Assembly (NCBI GenBank): GCA_905147135.1
Contig: LR990045.1
Span: 18,514,173 to 18,578,172 of the forward strand
Reading direction: 5' to 3'
Origin: Blastobasis lacticolella
Lineage: Eukaryota; Arthropoda; Insecta; Lepidoptera; Blastobasidae
Length of the DNA stretch: 64,000 nt
A program made the position numbers and the translations under genes. The notes below the pieces were generated by a model that was given only the letters and a program-made list of their open reading frames with translations, was not told the origin of the DNA and made no database searches. Of this stretch, positions 47,401-58,470 are shown piece after piece; position 1 is the stretch's first letter, and each line of letters begins with the position of its first letter.

Positions 47401-49072
47401 TACTTGATGTTCTATAAGGCTTAGCATTATTGGGCCGTTCTGCAAATGCGTCGTGCAGTAGTGAGTTATGTCGGTCATTGCACTCACGGCAGCGTTTGTC
47501 AGAAATGCAATCGTTTCCATAATGATTATACAAACAATTAATGCAGAGTTTGTACCTATTGACAATATTTCTTTTTTCCAGCGGCTGTAATTTGAGGAAA
47601 TTGTCGCAATGGAATATTCCGTGCATTTTATTACAAAGTGGACATTCGGCTTTGTGCTGATTTTGGTTTGATGTTCTAGGTTGGCCAAATGTTTTTGGCT
47701 GTGAATAGGAGTTATCCGGCGGGTTTTTACTACTATTAAACGATTTGAACACTTGATTTTTCCGGTTATGGTACGATCCGTCTCGATTTGAAGTTTGATA
47801 TGGTTTTTGTATGTCTGCCTTGCGCTTTGAGGCCTCCAACGACATAAACTTGACTTCTATGAAATTTAAAAAATCCTTCAATTTAGGCAAATCCCTGGGT
47901 TGCTGCAAGGATTGGACATAATCTTGATAGGTGTCCCTGTCTATTTTCTGTGTGAGAATATGCACAATTAAAGGATCCCACGATGTGATATCTATTCCAA
48001 GATTTTCAATGGCGTTTAAACACTCCTTGGCTGTATCATGGAGACGCTTTAAATGTTGGAATGATTGTTGTTGCGTTGCAGGAATATTTAATAAAGTGTC
48101 AGCATGTGTTGAAAAAATTAACTTTTTATTGTCATACCTATGACATAAAATTTCCCAACACACTGTATAGTTTTCAGAGCTGATAGGGAGATGTTGAATT
48201 AACCGCTCTGCTTCACCCCTAACTTTGCTTTTCAGAAATTGCATTTTTTGGGCCTTTGACATTGATATATTATTATGTACAATTTCTGTAAAAAGATCCT
48301 TGAATGATGACCACTGCGAGTAAGTACCGGTAAATGTTGCTATTTCCATCACAGGGGTGGATTTCTCCCGATGAGTCACTGACCACATCTTTTTATTGAT
48401 GGCTATTTTAATTTTATTGTATTGCTCCTCATACTCAGAAAATTGATTTTCATATTGCTGATTAGGGATGGCCAGTTGCGAATCTAACTCCCAATGTAAG
48501 GAGTCTATAGCTGACCATCGTGATTGTACAGTGGTTAATAGATCGTCAAACTGCCACTTTTCAGAGATAAGATCTAAGTTTACATTAGCCACAGACCTTC
48601 TAAATGCTTTAAAATTACTGGCCTGCTTCCGGAGCATTTCATCATTTTTGCTACTAGATGCTTTCGACTCCGAAGGCTGCTGCGACGTACCCTGGTTAGG
48701 CAGAAACGTTGGAGGCTTCAGCACAGGAGTACGCGGCCTTTCAGTTGGTTGATATGATACAAAGATTTCCCGATAGCGATAATAATTTGTTTTTGATTGC
48801 TCGTACAAATCGTTGGTAAAATAGGTGTTAGATTTATCTTCAAAGGACATTAATTTGATATTATTGGAATGGAATTCATTCCAATAGGAATCTAGGTTGT
48901 CGACTAAACGGCGAATATAGTCAGCAGTTTTCCTCTCGGCACTATCCTTTTTGAAATTTCTGTATGTCTGCTCGATTGCATTGATAATTTGCTCTTGATT
49001 GGCTAAGATATCGTTGACGGTGGACATTTTCAGATAAATTGGAAAATTCTTACTTGATAAGATGATTTGCAC
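41486..49072 (-). CDS. BEL/Pao polyprotein: Gag, protease, RT, RNase H, integrase and Env-like region in one frame
   Basis: 2,528 codons. The likely start is the second ATG (codon 16, MSTVNDIL). In order: Gag with a DUF1759-type segment (FTGTYSQWSSFKDLF) and Cys-His clusters near 475-540; protease with LIDQGSQTSLI near 590; RT with ADIEKMFRQI near 917 and YMDD near 994; RNase H with GFCDAS near 1172 and GWSDSTA near 1249; integrase with its His-Cys zinc region near 1485-1520 and the DDE residues in VDYTG (about 1552), SDNGTNF (about 1617) and GLWEAAV (about 1668). From about residue 1877 the frame runs without a stop into an Env-like region: hydrophobic leader, several NxS/T sites, an RFRR cleavage-type site near 1990 followed by a hydrophobic glycine-rich stretch as in baculovirus F-like insect envelope proteins, and a membrane segment near 2415 before an arginine/alanine/proline-rich tail. 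Env would normally be made from a spliced RNA. No inactivating break is visible. Confidence 0.92.
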   Translation of the reverse strand: MQIILSSKNFPIYLKMSTVNDILANQEQIINAIEQTYRNFKKDSAERKTADYIRRLVDNLDSYWNEFHSNNIKLMSFEDKSNTYFTNDLYEQSKTNYYRYREIFVSYQPTERPRTPVLKPPTFLPNQGTSQQPSESKASSSKNDEMLRKQASNFKAFRRSVANVNLDLISEKWQFDDLLTTVQSRWSAIDSLHWELDSQLAIPNQQYENQFSEYEEQYNKIKIAINKKMWSVTHREKSTPVMEIATFTGTYSQWSSFKDLFTEIVHNNISMSKAQKMQFLKSKVRGEAERLIQHLPISSENYTVCWEILCHRYDNKKLIFSTHADTLLNIPATQQQSFQHLKRLHDTAKECLNAIENLGIDITSWDPLIVHILTQKIDRDTYQDYVQSLQQPRDLPKLKDFLNFIEVKFMSLEASKRKADIQKPYQTSNRDGSYHNRKNQVFKSFNSSKNPPDNSYSQPKTFGQPRTSNQNQHKAECPLCNKMHGIFHCDNFLKLQPLEKRNIVNRYKLCINCLYNHYGNDCISDKRCRECNDRHNSLLHDAFAERPNNAKPYRTSSNAAQRPTENLGEVLLATALIKIQSIDGCYHTFRALIDQGSQTSLITENAAQLLRLPRQYCKGTIFGVGSKENACKGVLNVTCQSTVCNYEFSTDVYIMNHLMNHLPNFSFQRPSWQFLENIQLADPHFNISRSVDLLLGADVYSSIIMSGIIKENESLPIAQQTRLGWILCGNTNKSYHCNIVTNNIDELKRFWTIEDITDHPDMSEEDYKCTEYYASTTARNDDGKYVVRLPLKAEMKEKLGDSKSKAIAQFKQLERRFLKNEKIAQDYKAFMHEYMELGHMRQAKTANTSKTNYYLPHHCVQRADSTTTALRVVYNGSAKTSSGYSLNDIMYRGPNLQSDLLCLLLKWRTYQFVITADIEKMFRQIFINVVDQDYQKIIWRDSVHDLIKEYNLTTVTYGTKAAPFLAMMTLKQLAKDEGHKYQSTDAAKVLSEQFYMDDLLSGSHDIESAKNLQSDLISLLKSGGFNLRKWSSNKQELLQGVPVAQTKNAGYEFKHQESTKTLGLRWSSQNDHFEYQITLEQSKNQISKRQLLSEISRLFDPLGWLTPITTKLKLLFQKVWYSENLDWDDKISENLLKEWNQIKTDLQLVNTIIIPRWLETHISSVAIELHGFCDASIKACACVIYCKVNKGNETKTTIAAAKSRIVSPHKTTTLPRLELEGALLLSKLMKKVLPCLSEYNIKLHGWSDSTAVLGWLQGDTNRWKSFVANRVTKIISIIPKSCWGYVKSQDNPADCASRGISAEKLKNHSLWWNGPSWLLSFEQQENPQIFTTNDEVRLSKQANVTTVTCGERHHSDVIDDLINKHSSWARVTRVLAWVLRFVSRAQQHKEQYLTISELKIAKSIIWKHVQLSAFKKEIQNLTDGNQIDSKSKILNLHPFLDEKGILRVGGRIKNAHISQEMIHPVIIPHSCHVTDLLIDYAHKLTFHGGARLTLAFLRQQYWIVGGNKSVKKRLHVCMKCRRSNPNKQHQLMGDLPEARINATRPFFHTGVDYTGYVEVKSSKGRGIKTSKGYIAVFVCMVTKAVHLELVSDLSTSAFMAAVRRMASRRGTPGHFYSDNGTNFVGANNILQKEFLELTTIINNEFLTELSMMNISWHFNAPSWPSAGGLWEAAVKSLKYHLKRVLGDQKLTYEEFCTLLAQLEACLNSRPLAALTEDPDDLDYLTPSHFTASGPILTVMETEKDERTRWQLTQKIFQDIWKRWRTEYLTQLSSRSKWQQQHKNLQLGDIVTIHDANLPPGKWALGKVINTHPGADGIVRVVTVKTKNGTLKRPITKLSILPVNNYNQRNTSSLSETSATDRISRAPGKRQSINFVTMVLMLLSMVLTTTNAAYNVSSLRQNQSIYFDNISSMYLMRDDWKLVVYYDMKTYWQSTELFNRNTNHLENLCLKMNRSSQCDVITLQLRNEYYELQYYNDILLNQHFGQNPRFRRGLINGIGYVANSLFGVLDERFAEKYENDINLLRENQKHLALLWRNQTSVVEAENNLLKRVELVMEKQYKMFNKHIISLDKALETLKNEIQGEISLNEFLMSSIVANNLLQHLKRIQNNLIDSITDIYHGKFDIHLITPTQLREELSTISGQLSKDLSLPINNVHTDLTKIYHLLKVKARMTQTYLIFEVKIPLVNREKYEIYRALSVPQQIKGDMIYVTPIAYYLAINMQRNIYLPMAQNEFYSCVQYDSSTHLCDLKTPIYHMKSDENLCTKSIPNQCNYQRTKCNHMWEQLSNVNTYMFFCCDQCVLRFMCGDQITTERMSKANIISLGHDCIITSDTFIIYSKNHHFNEIHTQAKIMQYEIPTINNIINISLPTNKIIEDTTDHQRYFQEIDGQIKQMKSESGLIQKISYHDVHHYAVTYALVAVVAAVGVWAVWRRARRRRAAAAGARAASAAPAPAPAPAPAPAPRSGQSDSASASVQCVSEIAEQLNNVKCQKMRECGGESPSVSHVKTNLVHKATSPFSSKIEFCETEHL
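41681..41795. repeat. Extremely GC-rich tract with (GGGGGC)n in an AT-rich element
   Basis: The plus strand carries about five GGGGGC steps (41694-41723) followed by GCC/GCG-rich sequence. It encodes the alanine/proline/arginine-rich cytoplasmic tail of the Env-like region. Repeated runs of four to five G can form quadruplexes. The composition is unlike the rest of the element and of the array. Confidence 0.85.
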
Positions 49073-49233
49073 AGGAGCCTGATAATGATTCGACCGTTTG
49101 TCTTGATGCTACCCCTATGCGCTGTGGTGATTCAGGATGCGTTGTAAAATCCACTGGTCGCTAAGCCGGAAACACTGACACAATTACAGTTCACAAGTTC
49201 ACTGCACTCGCGTAATGATCCCGCTTAACGTTT

Positions 49234-49246
49234 GCTCGAAGGACCA
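49234..49246 (-). other. Primer-binding site of the main BEL/Pao element (tRNA-Tyr-like)
   Basis: GCTCGAAGGACCA on the plus strand, six bases inside the 5' LTR, matches the last 13 bases of tRNA-Tyr. The match then fails (TTT in place of CCG). About 165 bases of leader separate it from the first ATG. Confidence 0.65.
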
Positions 49247-49252
49247 AAAAGA

Positions 49253-49496
49253 TGTACGAGCCGGTACACCTTTTATGATAAAAATGATAAAATTGATAAA
49301 TTGATAATATGGATACTTTATTGATTAATATAATTATGCTAAAATGATAGATGAATGATAATGAGTGCGCGTCCGCCGTGATTCGGTACGATACGTGTAC
49401 TAAGTTGGCAATTAGGTAATTTAGGCCAAATCGCAGTGGCGCGCGGTGAAATACGCTAAGTTGACAAAATTTAAATATGTATGGTTGCACCGTACA
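49253..49496 (-). repeat. BEL/Pao 5' LTR
   Basis: 244 bp, identical by eye to the other two copies. It is the promoter-side LTR for the long reading frame. Confidence 0.93.
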
Positions 49497-50356
49497 ATAT
49501 AATGAATTGCAATAACATAAGGAGATTACATTAAAATTTTAAATTAATGTTTCAACGACGAACAGTTGTTTGAAAAGGATTCGTAATAACCGTTAGTAAA
49601 AATATAACTATTCATCAGGGCAAGGCCCTACACACCGTCTAAAATCTCTTCTCCTTTTTTCGTGTCCTGAATACACCATCATATCGTTTTGAGATTGGTA
49701 TCGTATTAATGATCAAACACCTGACTGTAAAGCTGTGTATAGCGTTGGATAGTTACATTATGTTACATTACATATGTGTAACTTTCCACAATACTGAAAG
49801 TTATAATTTTTGTTTTAATAACTATAGTCGTGGCCGTGTGGTGTCCGGCAGAATAAAATAAAATTAACCCCTTATATTAATGGGTGTCGTATAAGGCGAC
49901 TGAAGTTTCCGAGTCAAAAGTTCTGGAGTCTTCATAGGTTTCAAAATGAGCAGCAGCGTTTTTAATTTCTATATATATAACCCTGTGATATTCAACTCAC
50001 ATGCCATGCGCGGAGATTATGGCAATAACCTCCCATCTCGAGGCTATACGTCCACCAGTGGATGATGAATTATAGTCGTATTAAAATAATTCCGAATAAA
50101 GAACGACAAAGAAAGCGTGCAAATGTGGTAAATAAACATAGAAAGGTCAAAGTCCAGCGAGTGAAAAGGACAGCGTATAGAACAACTATAATAACAATTA
50201 GTGCTTTCCTTATCACTCGCATTAGTCATCCAGGTACGCTAGCGCTCGTTAAATAAGCAGCGTTGCCGGTCTGGTTTACCAGTCGCTATTCGCCTTTGCT
50301 TACGAGTGCATCTAGTGATTGATTCGTTTCTTGTTTAGTAAAATACTTTTTTTAGA

Positions 50357-51071
50357 ATGTCTGCAAATTTTGAATATTTGAGGAACGACCGCCTGCAGTC
50401 ATACTTGTACGAATTTGGCAATGAGAATGCAATGATGCGTTATGAAAAATATATGGCGAGTTGTGAGCGGGTAAGTTCTATTCTCTTTTATTTGTATTAA
50501 TTCTCTTGGTTAAAAGTAAATTGTATTTTTTTAATCGCTAACTAGATATCATCAGAACAAAATTTGTTGCCATAATTATAACTTATGACATTCTTGGACA
50601 TTTGACTATGGCGATTTACATGATAAACATTCATCATTGTCGGTTACCCTAACACTGCTTTTTTTATGTTGTGCATATTTTTCATTTTGAATGTATTTTA
50701 ATCTTCATAATGTGATATAAATATGTACAAAATAACTAGCAATAAAAGTGCTGTTGTCTTTCTAGATTTAGATTCATTTTGACTTGTCGATTTATCGTTC
50801 CTGTAATTGTCGTCAGGTGGAGACATGGTTTAGCCGCTACGAAAAGGTTCCAGCTGATCCGCCGCCATGTGGGAATTATCATTTAGTAGCTAAACCCCAC
50901 CCGTACGAGGCTACAGTGAACATAAGACCATCGGATCCGTACTTTTGTGTGCCAGTCTTGGTACGCAAAAACAACGGATCAAAAACACCTGCTTCCGCTG
51001 AACCAGATCCGGATCCAAAGTTCTGCGTGCCAATTTTAGGACCCAGAACTTTTAGCGTTGAATTTCACTGA
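50357..51071 (+). CDS. 122-aa gene, copy in unit 6
   Basis: Exon 1 is 50357-50470 and exon 2 is 50817-51071. One silent difference (AAT for AAC) is visible in exon 1; the protein is unchanged. The BEL/Pao insertion lies about 860 bases upstream, beyond the candidate promoter. Confidence 0.55.
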
Positions 51072-54000
51072 TGATATGTAAGTATATTCTTACTACAATT
51101 TTTCATTTGTTTGTTGATTTTAAAATGTTTGTGTATATTAAACATTAATTATATTTTGGAATATAGTACAAAAAACACTATGTAGATATAAATGCGTAGT
51201 AACTATTTATTGTTTATGAAATAATATATTTTTTAATACAAGACATAAAATCAGTAATGTTAAATATATTTTTGATTCTGTTGTAAAATTCTAATTTGGA
51301 GATTATTGCATTGACTTTTATATTTTTATTTTTATCTACAGGTGAAAATATGGCTGATATGGCAGGCACTGTTGACCATGGCCATGACTTAGTGATGACG
51401 ACACAGCCACACCCTGTGCACAGAGTCCCTGGTTTCAGGGCAAATGTGCCATAATGGCACAAAAACATCTCCATGATCGTCGAAACCAAGCAGTGGGCGT
51501 AAAGACCTCGAGGAATTCTTATCACCATCACCGCCACCATCACAGTTCCAAGTATTATCTTCCGCTATTTCAAATACTAGGCCCTATATTATTGAAGTCT
51601 CTAGTTCCTTTTATAACATATCCTTTTAAAACAATTTAAAATTCTATTTCTTTCTATATATTTCCCTACTAGTATTTCCCTAGTACATTCTATAACGAGC
51701 AGTGTAGTATTATTATTTAGTGTTAGTAGTAATATTTCAGCGATATTTTTGTAAAGCTTTGTTTTTTCTTAATATTTTGATAGTTACTGTGTTAAGTCTT
51801 AATATTTTTGTAATAAGACTATAAATAAATTTGTATCCTAATTTTTTAATTTTCACTTATTTTAATTTATTATACATACATATCCAAGCGTGGGTGCCAG
51901 GGAGTTTTTTGACACACATGATACTATAAGTGTCAAACTCCTACTCGACTCCTACCTAACCAGGTATATGAGCCTCTTTGATACCTCTATATTTTGTGGC
52001 ATTTGCCTTATTAGCCATGGAACATTACAGGAAAATTTCTTAGAACAGAGAATAATCGAGTATATTTTTCTTACACTATTAACAAATACTTTGTTGTTAG
52101 TTGTAGAATAGACTTCGAATCAATTCATATTCCTAACAAAGCACACGACAACATAATAATCTTTAGTTAGCGCTTTTTTCACGAACAGTTAAACAGAAGT
52201 GTGTGAAAGTGTGGAAATTAGGACAGATGTCAGAATGAGGTGAACAGTAGGTACTAAATATATTTACATACAGTCAAAAACTATTTAAAGTCCCGTCTTG
52301 CTACCATCGTCTACCAATAGGTAGAGATAGTTCATCTCAACATTAATGTATGATGACGGAGTTGGATTTGGGTTGGTAAGAGTGTGTGACGGTTTATCTC
52401 AATAGTCATCTAAGGGACAATATAAAGGAGAAAAGAACACTTATTATGACATAACTTTAATAGTTAGACATATACTGTCGCGACACTTTTTTAGATAATG
52501 ATGTGTTCTGCAAAGTCGTAGTACATTATTTTGTTCTATCATCAATAGTTTTCGCAGCACACGCGATGTAAGGAATTGTTTGGGTATTTTTTTACACTTT
52601 GGGTTACATTATTGGAGTTTTATTAATGATCTGTAAATGTTTAGAAAATATTATAAAGCCTTTGTCACCCGGGGATAGTGTAGCTTCCCAACGGTGACAG
52701 AATTTTTGAAGCCTATTCAATACAAACAAACAAAAAATCAAACATTTCCTCTTTATAATATTAGTATAGATTGGTATTTTTTTCTAAAAATATTCTGGTT
52801 AACCAAAACCCATGATTACACACAATAAGAATTTAAAGTTACAAATATATTCAATGATTATTGCACAACGATATCATCGCTAACATTGTCAATGTCGTGG
52901 TACAGGGCATAAGGTAATATCAGCCGACTCAACTCATACAAAAACCGAATAAGTACGACTTAGCATGAACTAGATCGAGTTGAGCGAAACAATAGTTTAG
53001 TTTGCATTACATTGAATTTACGATTAAGATTGTTAGAAAAAAAAAAGTTAATTTTTCATTTTAATTAGTTGAGACCATAATAATTCAATTACTGGTGACC
53101 AAAAAAGCCTCCATTTTTAATATTTGCCCCGGTCCTAGGATAAACACTGTATATTTTCGTAATATAGCCCTCATTTAAAATTTTTTTTTTTTTTATAATC
53201 CGATGTTACAGAATACAGACCCAGCAATTGTATAGCAATTCGTTAAAATTAATTTCTTATCAATAACAATTAGATTCCAATCATTAGTTAAATGCCACAA
53301 AAAGAAGATAGATATGTAGGTAAGTATACTAAATAATTTAAATGAACAGGACAATTTAATTAATGTAATTTTAATATCGTCAGAACCAAGATAACAACGG
53401 CGGTAATGGTAATTGGGCGGTATTCTGCAGGAAATTTTTAAAATATTTATAAGGTTTTTATTTCATTGAAATTCAGAATATATCAAATTTACAAATATTT
53501 ATGATCCATTAAATACTTCTCTTAATAATTTTCAAGAACCTCTCAGCAAGCTATGGCTGCTACTTTTAGCCGCCGCACTATTGCTATGTTCGAAAAATAT
53601 TTAGAATTCTATAAAGAATTTGACATAAATAGGGGATAGTTCTTAGATAAATATTATGCTGTTAATTCGACAAAGGGTGTTGCAATAACATTGTCAAATG
53701 TCGCTGACATATAGAAAGCCAAGGATCCGTCCCTTCAACTTAATCGACTTTTTGGACCCCCATATAATTCCGTCGTCTGACGTTATCCGTGCTTTTGACC
53801 ACATCTTGGCCTATGCAGACGGGTACCGTACATATACTGTTGTAAGTCATCTACTCTGTATTTTCAAAGGGCAAGTGTAATAAGAATAGTCCTCTCAACC
53901 GCAGGCGTGATTCCTAAACAACTGCATCAATCAATAAAGACTTCCACCTTACCAAATTTTACTACTCCAAAGGAATCCTCGCTAGTAACACAATATTATT

Positions 54001-57000
54001 ATACATGACACACACTTACTTGGTTTTGGCCTGTGGGTGCCATTAAAGTTACCAGTACCAGTTCAGTACTGAGTGGAATAAATCCTTGAAATAAATAACA
54101 TTATATAATAATTGTGTTCAGGGCTTGTGACGAAATTCCTCTATGAGCACACAATAATACCACAATACTTGTAAAATTGAAAGCCAGGTAAGTAGTTAAA
54201 TGGTAGGTGTAGATAACGACAGGTATAAAACCGGAGGAATACATAATATTCTCACGAAACGAGCATTGTTCGGGGGTAAGGAAAATTATCGGGATAGATA
54301 GCGTTAGGTAAGAAAGTTTTTAGAAAGCTATAAATACAGAGTCACTTTATTAGAATTGGGAATTTGTTTAATGATCTCGAATTACTCTTACTTTAGGTGT
54401 TACTTTCGCATGGATATTGCTTTTGAAAAATCGTAAAAACAATTCATATTTTAAAAAAGTTTTGTTATACGTGTTTTAGTTAATTAGATGCCAGCTAAAC
54501 AAATATCATACGCAAAATGCCACTAACGGCGCTGAGCAATGGACCTCCTTACTGTCGACACAATATATTTTGACCAACTACCGATGGTGCATTTGCAGGA
54601 GCCGATTAAACTATTATAGCTATATTAATATATCTATAAATTTTATACAGGCTGTAAAATTATTATTTATTATTTTATATTCATAAAAGTGTTGCAAAAT
54701 TATTAAAAAGATATCTAACCTAACCTTACCTAACCAGGTACCTGCGTACCTTCCTGCTGCAAACTATTTAAAGTCACTCACTTACCTTCTTATCTATTGT
54801 GATTTCTCATCTTCGTATCTATCTTAAGAATTGTACATTCGGTTGAGCGCCAGCGAATTTATAACAATAGAAAAGCTTTTGTTGTGTTTTCTTAAGGAAA
54901 CACTTGGCTCAACGTATTGACAGTGAAACTTTACTTCAATAGAACTAGTTTCTTTGGTATTTTGTGGTCTTTTAGAAATCCCTTTATCTACTTATAATAA
55001 AAAAAATTAACTGAATATTTGGTTGTGTTAATTCTGTCCCATATCTGATTCAAATAGAATTAAGATCATAAACCAATAAACTATTTATTAAATACACGTT
55101 CTGTTACGCTCTGTTTACCTTGCTATGACGATTTATTATGATTACTTTGTTACAGTTTATCTGTGAATGAAATCATATCACATCTGGAAGAAGAAGACGA
55201 TGTTCTTGCCGCAGATATTTACATCACACCCCCTTGTGGCAATAAAAGTGATGAAGATAGTGGTGACGAAGAGGGCTGTGACATAAATAATTTGTCGAAA
55301 AACCAACTTCTAGCTGAAGCTGAATTCAGAGCCACTGTATCATCGCAGTATGCCATAGATCTTGTGGATGATTTCTCAAATAATCAATTAGCCGAAGCCT
55401 CAACGAGTAACCGAAACGAAAATGTATAAACATAATTTAAAGATATTATCATATTTATTAATATCTGCACATATTGGTGATATATTTGGAATCCAACCGG
55501 TATGTCTAGTATGTAAAATTATATTTAAAAAATTATTTGACAACCACTCCATACTGGCGGTCGCTTTTACTAAGTTTATGGCTCTGGATACTGCGATTCC
55601 ACCCCGTGGTAAGTACGAACAAAATGTTTGCCATCATGACATCGATCTATGGTTTGTTACTGCTTCACAACTTCACATCAACTTGAATATAATAACAAAA
55701 GGTATTAAAATTATATAGAAAATAACGTCTCCATCGCCAAAGAGAAATAAATTAATAAAATTAACAAAACCAAAAGGTATGTTAAGAAATACATATTTCG
55801 TAGACCATTTAAAATAATGGTCGCCTCCAAACAAACATAGTATCGTCTCTTTTTCAGAACATAATATAATGAATTGCAATAACATAAGGAGATTACATTA
55901 AAATTTTAAATTAATGTTTCAACGACGAACAGTTGTTTGAAAAGGATTCGTAATAACCGTTAGTAAAAATATAACTATTCATCAGGGCAAGGCCCTACAC
56001 ACCGTCTAAAATCTCTTCTCCTTTTTTCGTGTCCTGAATACACCATCATATCGTTTTGAGATTGGTATCGTATTAATGATCAAACACCTGACTGTAAAGC
56101 TGTGTATAGCGTTGGATAGTTACATTATGTTACATTACATATGTGTAACTTTCCACAATACTGAAAGTTATAATTTTTGTTTTAATAACTATAGTCGTGG
56201 CCGTGTGGTGTCCGGCAGAATAAAATAAAATTAACCCCTTATATTAATGGGTGTCGTATAAGGCGACTGAAGTTTCCGAGTCAAAAGTTCTGGAGTCTTC
56301 ATAGGTTTCAAAATGAGCAGCAGCGTTTTTAATTTCTATATATATAACCCTGTGATATTCAACTCACATGCCATGCGCGGAGATTATGGCAATAACCTCC
56401 CATCTCGAGGCTATACGTCCACCAGTGGATGATGAATTATAGTCGTATTAAAATAATTCCGAATAAAGAACGACAAAGAAAGCGTGCAAATGTGGTAAAT
56501 AAACATAGAAAGGTCAAAGTCCAGCGAGTGAAAAGGACAGCGTATAGAACAACTATAATAACAATTAGTGCTTTCCTTATCACTCGCATTAGTCATCCAG
56601 GTACGCTAGCGCTCGTTAAATAAGCAGCGTTGCCGGTCTGGTTTACCAGTCGCTATTCGCCTTTGCTTACGAGTGCATCTAGTGATTGATTCGTTTCTTG
56701 TTTAGTAAAATACTTTTTTTAGAATGTCTGCAAATTTTGAATATTTGAGGAACGACCGCCTGCAGTCATACTTGTACGAATTTGGCAATGAGAACGCAAT
56801 GATGCGTTATGAAAAATATATGGCGAGTTGTGAGCGGGTAAGTTCTATTCTCTTTTATTTGTATTAATTCTCTTGGTTAAAAGTAAAATGTATTTTTTTA
56901 ATCGCTAACTAGATATCATCAGAACAAAATTTGTTGCCATAATTATAACTTATGACATTCTTGGACATTTGACTATGGCGATTTACATGATAAACATTCA

Positions 57001-57397
57001 TCATTGTCGGTTACCCTAACACTGCTTTTTTTATGTTGTGCATATTTTTCATTTTGAATGTATTTTAATCTTCATAATGTGATATAAATATGTACAAAAT
57101 AACTAGCAATAAAAGTGCTGTTGTCTTTCTAGATTTAGATTCATTTTGACTTGTCGATTTATCGTTCCTGTAATTGTCGTCAGGTGGAGACATGGTTTAG
57201 CCGCTACGAAAAGGTTCCAGCTGATCCGCCGCCATGTGGGAATTATCATTTAGTAGCTAAACCCCACCCGTACGAGGCTACAGTGAACATAAGACCATCG
57301 GATCCGTACTTTTGTGTGCCAGTCTTGGTACGCAAAAGCAACGGATCAAAAACACCTGCTTCCGCTGAACCAGATCCGGATCCAAAGTTCTGCGTGC
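51031..57397 (+). repeat. Tandem unit 7, complete
   Basis: Uninterrupted unit. In the first half it shares variants with unit 2 (GTCGCGACAC near 52478, AAAAGAAGATAG near 53304, ACTTAGCATG near 52958). Further on it has the unit-1 form of the piggyBac frame and the unit-5/6 form GTTGTGTTTTC, so it is a mosaic. Confidence 0.97.
55156..55718 (+). pseudogene. piggyBac-like remnant, copy in unit 7
   Basis: Unit-1 frame form (ending at 55429) and the decayed second frame to 55718. Confidence 0.6.
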
Positions 57398-57438
57398 CAA
57401 TTTTAGGGCCCAGAACTTTTAGCGTTGAATTTCACTGA
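56724..57438 (+). CDS. 122-aa gene, copy in unit 7
   Basis: Exon 1 is 56724-56837 and exon 2 is 57184-57438. One amino-acid change (asparagine to serine, AGC) falls at the same KNNGSK position that is changed in unit 3. A silent GGG is visible near the end. Its presumed 3'-UTR exon lies in unit 8, before the deletion there. Confidence 0.55.
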
Positions 57439-58470
57439 TGATATGTAAGTATATTCTTACTACAATTTTTCATTTGTTTGTTGATTTTAAAATGTTTGTG
57501 TATATTAAACATTAATTATATTTTGGAATATAGTACAAAAAACACTATGTAGATATAAATGCGTAGTAACTATTTATTGTTTATGAAATAATATATTTTT
57601 TAATACAAGACATAAAATCAGTAATGTTAAATATATTTTTGATTCTGTTGTAAAATTCTAATTTGGAGATTATTGCATTGACTTTTATATTTTTATTTTT
57701 ATCTACAGGTGAAAATATGGCTGATATGGCAGGCACTGTTGACCATGGCCATGACTTAGTGATGACGACACAGCCACACCCTGTGCACAGAGTCCCTGGT
57801 TTCAGGGCAAATGTGCCATAATGGCACAAAAACATCTCCATGATCGTCGAAACCAAGCAGTGGGCGTAAAGACCTCGAGGAATTCTTATCACCATCACCG
57901 CCACCATCACAGTTCAAAGTATTATCTTCCGCTATTTCAAATACTAGGCCCTATATTATTGAAGTCTCTAGTTCCTTTTATAACATATCCTTTTAAAACA
58001 ATTTAAAATTCTATTTCTTTCTATATATTGCCCTACTAGTATTTCCCTAGTACATTCTATAACGAGCAGTGTAGTATTATTATTTAGTGTTAGTAGTAAT
58101 ATTTCAGCGATATTTTTGTAAAGCTTTGTTTTTTCTTAATATTTTGATAGTTACTGTGTTAAGTCCGTGCTTTTGACCACATCTTGGCCTATGCAGACGG
58201 GTACCATACATATACTGTTGTAAGTCATCTACTCTGTATTTTCAAAGGGCAAGTGTAATAAGAATAATCCTCTCAACCACAGGCGTGATTCCTAAACAAC
58301 TGCATCAATCAATAAAGACTTCCACCTTACCAAATTTTACTACTCCAAAGGAATCCTCGCTAGTAACACAATATTATTATACATGACACACACTTACTTG
58401 GTTTTGGCCTGTGGGTGCCATTAAAGTTACCAGTACCAGTTCAGTACTGAGTGAAATAAATCCTTGAAAT

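Larger units (their letters stand above)
40748..49496 (-). mobile_element. BEL/Pao LTR retrotransposon with env-like region and three LTRs
   Basis: The element is bounded by the 4-bp duplication ATAT (40744-40747 and 49497-49500); the empty site is seen in unit 1 near 4844. Its ends are TGTACG and CGTACA. Reading on the minus strand it consists of: LTR (49496-49253), primer-binding site, about 7.9 kb of internal sequence with one long reading frame, a second LTR (41391-41148), a 156-bp coding-free internal segment, and a third LTR (40991-40748). The three 244-bp LTRs look identical by eye, which indicates a very recent insertion. Gag with a DUF1759-like region, a DQG protease, the order PR-RT-RNaseH-IN and a 4-bp duplication all fit BEL/Pao. 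Confidence 0.95.
31164..51030 (+). repeat. Tandem unit 6, interrupted by a LINE and a BEL/Pao element
   Basis: The unit sequence occupies 31164-31977, 36717-40747 and 49497-51030. Removing the two insertions and their duplications restores about 6.37 kb. It is otherwise like unit 5. Confidence 0.95.
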
